In this document: piece after piece, positions 57,316 to 64,000 of the stretch
Layout of the letters: the number at the start of each line of letters is the position of its first letter
How positions within the stretch are numbered: position 1 is the first letter of the stretch
Assembly: GCA_035771175.1 (NCBI GenBank)
Contig: CM069606.1
Coordinates: forward strand, 30,027,816 to 30,091,815
Reading direction: 5' to 3'
Source: Paratinospora sagittata
Lineage: Eukaryota > Streptophyta > Magnoliopsida > Ranunculales > Menispermaceae
Length of the DNA: 64,000 bases
Program-made: the position numbers and the translations under genes
The notes under the pieces: model-generated
The model's database searches: none
What the model was told of the DNA's origin: nothing
The model's input: only the letters and a program-made list of their open reading frames with translations

Positions 57316-58384
57316 GAGTTCTAGGAGCTGATAAGTGGTGAGTGTATCCCTATTTGCTAAAAACATCTTCCAATTTTTTGTTCACAAATTCTCCACCTCT
57401 ATTTCTTCTAATGATAGTGATTTTGTATCCTTTCTCATTTTCTACTATATTGCAATATTTCATAAAAACATCACACACTTCATGCTTGTGAGAGAGAAAG
57501 TCCACCCAAGTAAAATGAGAGTAATCATCAACAATAACAAACACATAGGATTTTCCTCCTATACTTTGTGTTTGGGTTGATCCAAATAAATCAATGTGGA
57601 TCATTTCAAGAGTTCTGTTAGTAGACATAATTTTCTTGCTCTTGAAAGTGGATTTGGTATGCTTGCCTAGTTGACAAGGTTCACAAACCTTATCGTTTTG
57701 GTACACTCCTTTGGGAATGCCCGTTGCAAGTTCATTTTTGGCAAGTCTAGAAATGTTGTCCATGCTAATGTGTGCTAATCTTTTATGCCATAACCATGCA
57801 CTATCATTAACAACAACACTTAAACATGAAACATGTTGATATCTTATTTCATCAAACATGGTAGAATAAACATTTTTATGCCTAGATGCAACAAATGCAT
57901 TTGAACCATTTTCATGCTTGACTATGCATCTATTTGCTTCAAAGCTAACATTTAATCCCTTGTCACATAATTGACTTATACTCAAGAGATTGTGTTTGAG
58001 GCCATTTACATATAAAACATCATGAATAGCTAAGAAAGAGTTATCAACAATGCCAATGCCGACTATGTTTCCTTTGCCATTGTCATCGAATGTTACATTC
58101 CCTCCAAGTTTGTGGACAATGGTCAAGAAGACGGATTTGTCACCACTCTTGTGTCTTGAGCACCCACTATCAAGATACCAATAATTCTTTTTGGAGAGAT
58201 CCAACACCACATAGAAGATTTTTGATTTTGGTATCCAAGTAGCTTTGGGTCCTTCAAAGTTAGCATTATTCAAAACAGTCTTTTCTACCCAAGCAAGCTT
58301 ACTTTTGTTAAGTCTCTTAAGTGGACATCTACGTATGGTGTGGCCTTGCCTATTACAGTGGTGACATTTGGGTCTTTTTGTCAA
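57316..58384 (-). pseudogene. pol: SIRE-like copia pol: zinc knuckle, protease, integrase N-part (truncated)
   Basis: The minus-strand frame 58384-57350 (344 aa) has CHHCNRQGHTIRRC (knuckle 2) and protease YLDSGCSRHKSGD. It continues with the GAG-pre-integrase region (WLWHKRLAHIS), the zinc finger CEPCQLGKHTKS and the integrase core start IHIDLFGSTQTQS, VIVDDYSHFTWV and RRNRGGEF (normally D..G.EF). It is cut by the Athila-like LTR at 57315, so the integrase end, RT and RNase H are lost. A TAG separates it from gag upstream. Confidence 0.85.
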
Positions 58385-59808
58385 TAAGTTGCTGTAGCTT
58401 TTCTATTTTGATCCTTTAGTGAACCCAAGTCCAGCTTTGTCAAAGTCACATCTTTGTGACCCAAGTATCATGTCAAAAAGCTTTTGTCCATTGGTAAATT
58501 TCGTGACTATTTTGGACAAATCATCAACACTCTTTTTGAGTGTGTCTAGCTCCTTCATTTGTTCCATTTCTAAGGTCATGGTCTCAATGGTTTCTTGTTG
58601 AGATTCAATCTCTTCATTAGCTATCATCAAGCTTTTCGTAAGCTTTGCATTTTTCTTGACCTCTTTTTCATAACATAGTTTCATAAAATCATAATCATTT
58701 GAATCAAAGAAATCATAACATAAATTTTCAGGTTCATGTTTTACCTCGGTGTTTGCCATGAGACAAAACACAACTTTTTCTTCTCTCGAATTTGATTCTT
58801 CCTCACTCGAGCTTGAGTCATCCCAAGTTTCTTTGAGCACCTTCTTGTCCTTCCATTTTGAATTGAAATTTTTTTTTTCTAGTTAGGACAGTCACTTTTA
58901 ATATGTTCAGGTTTGTTACAACCAAAACATATTAAATCACTAGGCTTGGCTCCAAATTTCATTCCTTTGTAGAATTCGGATGATGAGATAGATTTTTCTT
59001 TCCTTCTTATGAGCCAATTGAGTTTCCTAGACATCATAGCAATTTCATTATCGGAGGTCTCATTTTTGGAAGACTTATTGGAGTCAGTTTCTACATTTAG
59101 TGCTAAGTCTTTCTTCCCCTTATTTTCTAGTCTAGGTGGGGCTTGGTTTTCTTTGAGCTTTAGCTCATGAGCCATTAGGAAACCACATAAATCATCAATT
59201 TATATTCAACCAAGTTTTTGGCTTCCTCTATGGCTGTGGTTTTAGGCTCCCAAATTTAGGTAAGCCTCTCAAAAATTTCCTAACGGTCTGTTCTTGGTCA
59301 TACGTCTTGCCCAAGGTTTTCATCTCATTTATGTTGGTGGTGAACCTAGCAATTGCCTCAGTTATGGTTTCACTCTCATTCGTCCTATAGGTCTGATACT
59401 TCTTTACCAACATTTGAAGTTTGGCCTTTTTGACTTGTAGTGTTCCATCGTGGGTTACTTCAAGTTTATGCCAAACTTCTTTGGTTGTTTCACATGCACT
59501 TACTCTTTTAAACTCATCACTTGATAAGCTGCAAAATAATATGTATACAGCTTGATCACTTAAGAGTTCTCTCTTTTTTTCATTGCACTCCATTCATCTA
59601 GTTCCTCAGGAACAACTACACCATTCACTGTTTTGGTAGGTGTTGGATAGCCATTTGTCACAACATCCCACATTTCTAAGTCTTAGGCTCTAAGATAAAA
59701 TCTCATTCTAGTTTTCCAGTGTATGTAGTTATCTCCTTTGAAAAGAAGAGGCCTATGGGTTGATTGGCCTTCGCCAAAATATCAATCCTTATAACTTTGT
59801 CCTGCCAT
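58385..59808 (-). pseudogene. gag: SIRE-like copia gag (minus), broken
   Basis: The start ATG (59808) is in a decayed stretch that still matches HWKTRMR-type sequence. The frame 59593-59228 is the UBN2-type capsid (VSACETTKEVWHKLEVTHDG). The frame 59175-58879 has knuckle 1 (CFGCNKPEHIKSDC). The frame 58840-58403 is an acidic, coiled-coil-like region (MEQMKELDTLKKSVDDLSK). Frameshifts, including one at an A/T run near 58870, and stops separate these. PBS and LTR lie to the right. Confidence 0.82.
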
Positions 59809-59846
59809 AGATATCAAAGATGGTTAGATACTTTGATGGGTAACTT

Positions 59847-59858
59847 GCTCCGATACCA
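59847..59858 (-). promoter_or_regulatory. Primer-binding site of the minus copia element
   Basis: TGGTATCGGAGC on the minus strand (one change from TGGTATCAGAGC), 2 nt inside the LTR end at 59861. It fixes the orientation of this LTR as minus. Confidence 0.8.
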
Positions 59859-59860
59859 CT

Positions 59861-60557
59861 TGTTGGCCCAGGTACATGTCCAAGAGGGGGGTGAATTGGT
59901 GAAATAATATAAAAATCGTGCTAGTGGAAGAAACCACGTTTTTGCCCAGAAACTGTCAGAACTGTTGTTCTATATCTTGTATTGGTGAATATGTATTTGT
60001 GAGCCTCGTTGCAATTGTTCTATTTGTGTAGAACAAACATTATAATATTTGTTTTCAGTCTTTTGGATTGTTTCAAGGTTGAAACAAACGAAGTTAAGTG
60101 ATAGTATGTCACTTGTGATTCCAAGGTTAGAATCAAGGTCAAGTTTCACTTTTTATCTTGAAAAGGGTCAAGTGGTTCATCCTTAGCCCGAGGAAAGGAT
60201 TTCGGCTTTCCTTTTCCCCCAAAAAAGGAACAAGTGGTTTGTCCTTAGCTCGTGAAAATGATAGGTTTGTCTTGATCCTTGAAAAAGACATTGTAACGGT
60301 TTGGTTCACACTCTTGAAGTGAACCCGATATAGTGGAATCTTAGAGAAGGCTTCTCTAAGGGTGGAGTGGGAAAAGGATTTTCGAACCATGTAAAAATCC
60401 TTTGTGTGCATTGTATTTATTTTCAGAATTTTTCATTATGCACTTTACATTGATTTGAATACATGACTTGAATTAATCATAGAATTTCCACAAAGAAAAT
60501 AGAAATTGTCAAAACCGGCCGTAACACCCAATTCACCCCCCTCTTGGATGTCCGACA
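59861..60557 (-). repeat. SIRE-like 5' LTR (minus)
   Basis: Plus-strand ends TGTTGGCCCAGG and GATGTCCGACA. Both ends carry the same G-run word in inverted form: GAGGGGGGTGAATTGG near 59884 and its complement near 60530. The LTR is therefore nearly palindromic at its margins. The orientation follows from the PBS at 59847-59858. About 697 bp. Confidence 0.7.
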
Positions 60558-60971
60558 CAAGTGTGGCTTTCTAGCCAAATCCTGGTGTAGGATAGTTTGT
60601 GGCTTTCTAACCAAGCCTTGGTGTAGGTTAATTTTTGTGGCTTTCTAACGAAGCCCTTATGTAGGTTAGTTGTTGTGGCTTTCTAATCAAGCCCTGGTGT
60701 TGGTTAGTGTAAACAACTTTTAATCACGCCCGTAAGTGATTAGCCAATAATGTATTGGGAAATCCTGATCGTGGTGATTGGGTAGTGGATGTAGGTTCAA
60801 GGGGAACCAAACCACTCTAAATTCTTTGTGTTCATTTATCTTTCTTGCATTTTTTATTTGAATTGTTACCTATTGAGCACTTCACTTGTTTAATTAAAAT
60901 ATTTGAAAGGTAATGTAAAAATCCGCCAAGTCCAGTTCACCCACCTTTTGGACTATAATAATGGGCCTACA
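60558..60971 (+). repeat. 3' part of a plus-strand SIRE-like LTR with 40-bp tandem repeats
   Basis: It ends CCACCTTTTGGACTA..GGGCCTACA directly before a PBS. It contains four copies of a roughly 40-bp unit with TGTGGCTTTCTAACCAAGCC (60562-60708). The LTR start is not present; the neighbouring minus LTR occupies that position. Confidence 0.6.
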
Positions 60972-60973
60972 AG

Positions 60974-60985
60974 TGTTATCAGAGC
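60974..60985 (+). promoter_or_regulatory. Primer-binding site of the plus copia element
   Basis: TGTTATCAGAGC, one change from the tRNA-Met complement, right after the LTR end at 60971. Confidence 0.75.
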
Positions 60986-61027
60986 GAGTTTTTGCACTCA
61001 AAGTTATCTAACAATTTCTTTGAGTAA

Positions 61028-62345
61028 ATGGCAGGACATAGTTCTAATATTTCTTCTAGGGACACACATGATAAAGAAAATTCTGTGAATCACTCTCTAC
61101 TGTTTAAGGGTGATAATTACTTGCACTGGAAGACAAGGATGAGATACTTCATGAGGTCGCATGACTCCAATATTTGGGATACTACAAGAAATGGACATAC
61201 TACTCCCACAAAGATCGAAAATGGAGTAATTATGCTAAAGGAGAAGAGTGAATGACTACCTGGAGAAAAAAAGCTAGAGCAATTGAATGATAAAACCATA
61301 AACATGATTTTTTGCAGTCACTCCATAAATGAGTTTAATAGAGTTAGTGCCTGTGACACTGCCAAAGATATTTGGGATAACCTGGAAGTAACTCATGAAG
61401 ACACAAAACAAGTAAAAGAGACAAAACTAAGAATGCTGGAGGAATCATGTGAAACCTTCAAAATCAACGAGAATGAAGACATCTCTGATGCGTAACTTAT
61501 TTCACCAAGATCATAAATGAGATGAAGAATCTGGGTGAGGTGATTCCCCAGGCAAAAAATGACTTAGCTCTGAACGTGAATGATTCAAGTGACCCTTCTT
61601 TCGGTGATGAGAACACAGATGACGAGGCTGCAATGCTTACCAAACCACTAAGTTTCTTAAGAAGAAAGGAAAAATAAAGATCTAGTTCAAAGTACTTCAA
61701 GAGAAAGAAAAGCGACACCAAATCAAACGAACTTACATGTTACGAATGTAACAAGTCGGGACACATGAGAAAAGATTGCCCAAACAGAAAGAAGAAGTAC
61801 TCTTACTCTAGAAGAAATGACAAGAAAGTCTTAAAGGCCACATGGGATGATACTAGTTTGAGTGAGAGTGACTTGGACACTGGCAATGAAAAGGTTGGAC
61901 TATGCCTTATGGCAAGTACAGAGGTAAAAGACTCTACCTCTCTTGTTCTTGATAACTGTCTTGATTCTAATGATGAAAATGATATTGGCTGTTTGAGACT
62001 TAAACTTACTAGAAAAATTAAAAAGAACTCAAAACTCAAAAGTAGCTTAAGAGAAGCCTTAGTTGAAATAGAATCACAACAGGATGCTTTAGATACTCTC
62101 TAAATTGATTATGAAATACTTAGAAAAGAGAAAGATATACTCAAAAAGCGTGTAGATGACCTAACCAATGTGGTACACAAGTTTACAAACGGTCAAAAAG
62201 TGTTTGATATTATGTTAGGAGCACAAAGGTGTGCTTTTGATAAGGCTGGGTTACGATATACAGATGGGTCAAAGCAAAAATCATATAACCATTTGCTGAC
62301 CAAGAGACCTACTTGCAAATATTGCAATAGGCAAGGCCATGTTAT
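61028..62345 (+). pseudogene. gag: SIRE-like copia gag (plus), broken
   Basis: Starts at ATG 61028 (MAGHSSNISSRDTHDKEN). LLFKGDNYLHWKTRMRYFMR and VSACDTAKDIWDNLEVTHED are the UBN2-type capsid. Knuckle 1 is CNKSGHMRKDC near 61750, a coiled-coil-like acidic region follows, and knuckle 2 is CKYCNRQGHV (about 62310). Stops at about 61252, 61494, 61674 and 62101, and a frameshift between 61500 and 61760, break it. Pol is replaced at about 62350 by LTR-like sequence. It mirrors the minus gag at 58385-59808 and is clearly the same lineage but not the same family. Confidence 0.82.
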
Positions 62346-62364
62346 CTCAATAAGCCCCATAACA

Positions 62365-64000
62365 TGAATATTTTGATGATTCCAAATATCTCCAGTTTGT
62401 GTATCTATTGATCTTGCTAAGTGTTTCAGATTTATCAAGAATCAAGATCAAGGAACTATGCTCACAAGCTTAGTGAACATCACAATTAAAGTTCCGAGTC
62501 CTCAGTACTTAGAATGTAAGGACTACCGATCAAATTTACTCTCAACAAGATTTAATTGTTTTCGTATTTTGATCATCACATTTTAAAGATACTTTATGAT
62601 TTCTAAAGTATTGGGCTTTATTCGAAAAATCAAAAACCATTTTTATAGAGTCTTTCAGGACGCTAATGTTTTAGTAGCGCCCTCTTGGACTTGATAAGTC
62701 AGGACGCTAATAAAATATTAGGACGCTTACTTGTAAGTAGCGGCCTTCCTTGTGTCAATCTTTGAAAGTGTCAAGACGTTGACTCAGTTTCAGCTCGCTA
62801 AAAGTTCTCTAAGTTTGAAATGATTTCTATCTTTGAGAACGCTGATAGTTATAAGTTGAAAAACTATCAGGACGCTGCCTGTATAGGAGCGCCCTCATCT
62901 TTGGAATCAACTTAATAACTTTCAGGACGCTTACTGTCCTTCAGCGCACTTAATATTATTTTAAAATTTTAGGACGCTTCTTGTGAGTAGCACCCTCGTG
63001 CGTTTAAGTATTTTAAAACAAAGCAAGACGCTAACTGTCAATTAGCACCCCCATGATTTAAGTTGTTTAATCATCAAATTAAGTTAGAATGCTTACAATT
63101 GAGTAGCGCCCTCACTTCACTGTTCGGTAGGACATTGATGCTATATGAGCACCTCAAAGGAACAAAACGACAAAAATGATATTTTTGTTGTTCTGACACT
63201 ACATTTTTCGAGCCACTTTCTTATAACAACTTTTCGTGCAAAAATTTACTTTTTGGATTTGTAAGAGATATCTTCTGATTCATGAACTACGTCTCTTAAA
63301 CTTTCCTTATTCGTGAATCTAGAGAAAATTAGAATGATCATAAAATGTGCGGTTTCCATTTTCGTGATACAATCTAGCTGTTGTAAGTAAACATTCATAT
63401 TTGAAATTCAAATTCAAATTAACAACAACTTCATCTCTATAAGTCTATAAATACTAGAACTTAACCATTTGCAAAAACCACCGAAAATTCTCTGAGCCAA
63501 AACACTTTTGAAAGTTAGTCAAATTTTTATCTGATTGAAAAAGTTTAAGTTACTTTGCTTTCAAAGCATTTTCTTTGAAACTTTGCTTATTCAAATGATT
63601 TTTATTCTGAGCTATATTTATATCTTTATCTGAAAAATTATTTGAAAGATTGAGCTGTTTTCACTCAAATTTTCAGCACTGTTTTAACTTATATCATTCT
63701 TGTTAAAAGAGAAATTTGAGAGATAGTTCATAGAACACAGTTGTACTCAATTTCATATCTTGTATATTGTATCAAGGTTGCAACAGTAGTTAGATAAGCT
63801 ACTTAGCTGATATTCTTGTATTCAACAAGTTTTGGTCTTTTCACACTCGTAAGTTGAGAAACGCTAGTTCTCACACCCGCAAGTTGAGAAAATGTGTAAC
63901 AGTTTGATTCTCACCCATAACAGAATCCCTTAGTGATAAGGTTTAAAATTCTAAATGAGGAGGTTAGGTAGTCGACTTAGGCAAGTAGCCGAACCACTAT
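62365..64000 (+). repeat. SIRE-like LTR running off the right edge
   Basis: The TGAATATTTTGATGATTCC start and the GTAGTCGACTT..GTAGCCGAACCACTAT stretch at the window end resemble SIRE LTR starts and U5 regions. The similar GGAACCAAACCACTCTAAATTC is at 60807 in the preceding LTR. No gene. It contains about 11 degenerate palindromic repeats (62655-63165). Confidence 0.5.
62655..63165 (+). repeat. Degenerate tandem palindromes, about 11 copies
   Basis: The core is like AGGACGCTTACTTGTAAGTAGCG followed by (C)CCTC. Examples begin near 62657, 62722, 62868, 62922, 62970, 63025 and 63087. Many copies can form CGCTNAC..GTNAGTAGCG hairpins. Confidence 0.6.

Overview
The window is a stretch of plant (very probably eudicot) nuclear heterochromatin made almost entirely of nested LTR retrotransposons. 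The evidence is chromodomain-bearing Ty3/gypsy pol genes of the Tekay/Del type, SIRE-type Ty1/copia gag and pol pieces, an Athila-like gag, primer-binding sites matching initiator tRNA-Met, MITE ends and tRNA-derived SINE-like units. I see no complete host gene, rRNA or tRNA gene. The species cannot be named from the sequence.

Layout. 1-4579: 5' part of a minus-strand Tekay-type element (B). 4580-7574: 3-kb block X copy 1, which contains a MITE-like insertion and a worn LTR relic. 7575-27978: a decayed minus-strand Tekay element (D), split by a nearly intact plus-strand element (A, 10471-21497) and by a minus-strand solo LTR (E, 22546-25065). 28282-39109: a second plus-strand copy of the A family (C) with a perfect CATAT target-site duplication. 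39285-42300: X copy 2, which also preserves the empty site for B. 42301-45089: low-copy-looking DNA with a possible exon remnant, a copia 3' end and one end of a hAT-like MITE. 45090-55183: a scrambled cluster of gypsy fragments, with a 1.07-kb tandem duplication and an inverted SINE-like cluster. 55184-57315: Athila-like gag, PBS and LTR (minus). 57316-64000: SIRE-like copia elements, one minus and one plus placed head to head, then another LTR running off the right edge.

The main biological object is the A/B/C family. It is a Tekay-lineage chromovirus with an accessory ORF (about 526 aa; it resembles the 'putative plant transposon protein' domain plus a P/Q/N-rich, basic tail) between the 5' LTR and gag-pol. 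Its LTR carries a 20/21-bp minisatellite in which most units contain a GAAnnTTC dyad, the heat-shock-element core, directly upstream of a TATA box. The transcribed LTR also carries two tandem 67-nt hairpin repeats whose stems covary. An 0.8-kb spacer between ORF1 and gag keeps three repeats at fixed spacing, a TATA-like box and an acceptor-like site just before the gag ATG. Together these suggest stress-responsive transcription and separate expression of ORF1 and Gag-Pol, by splicing or an internal promoter.

In element A, ORF1 has one frameshift, and gag-pol has one premature stop and one frameshift. In element C, ORF1 is intact but gag-pol has many lesions, including loss of catalytic residues in RNase H and integrase.
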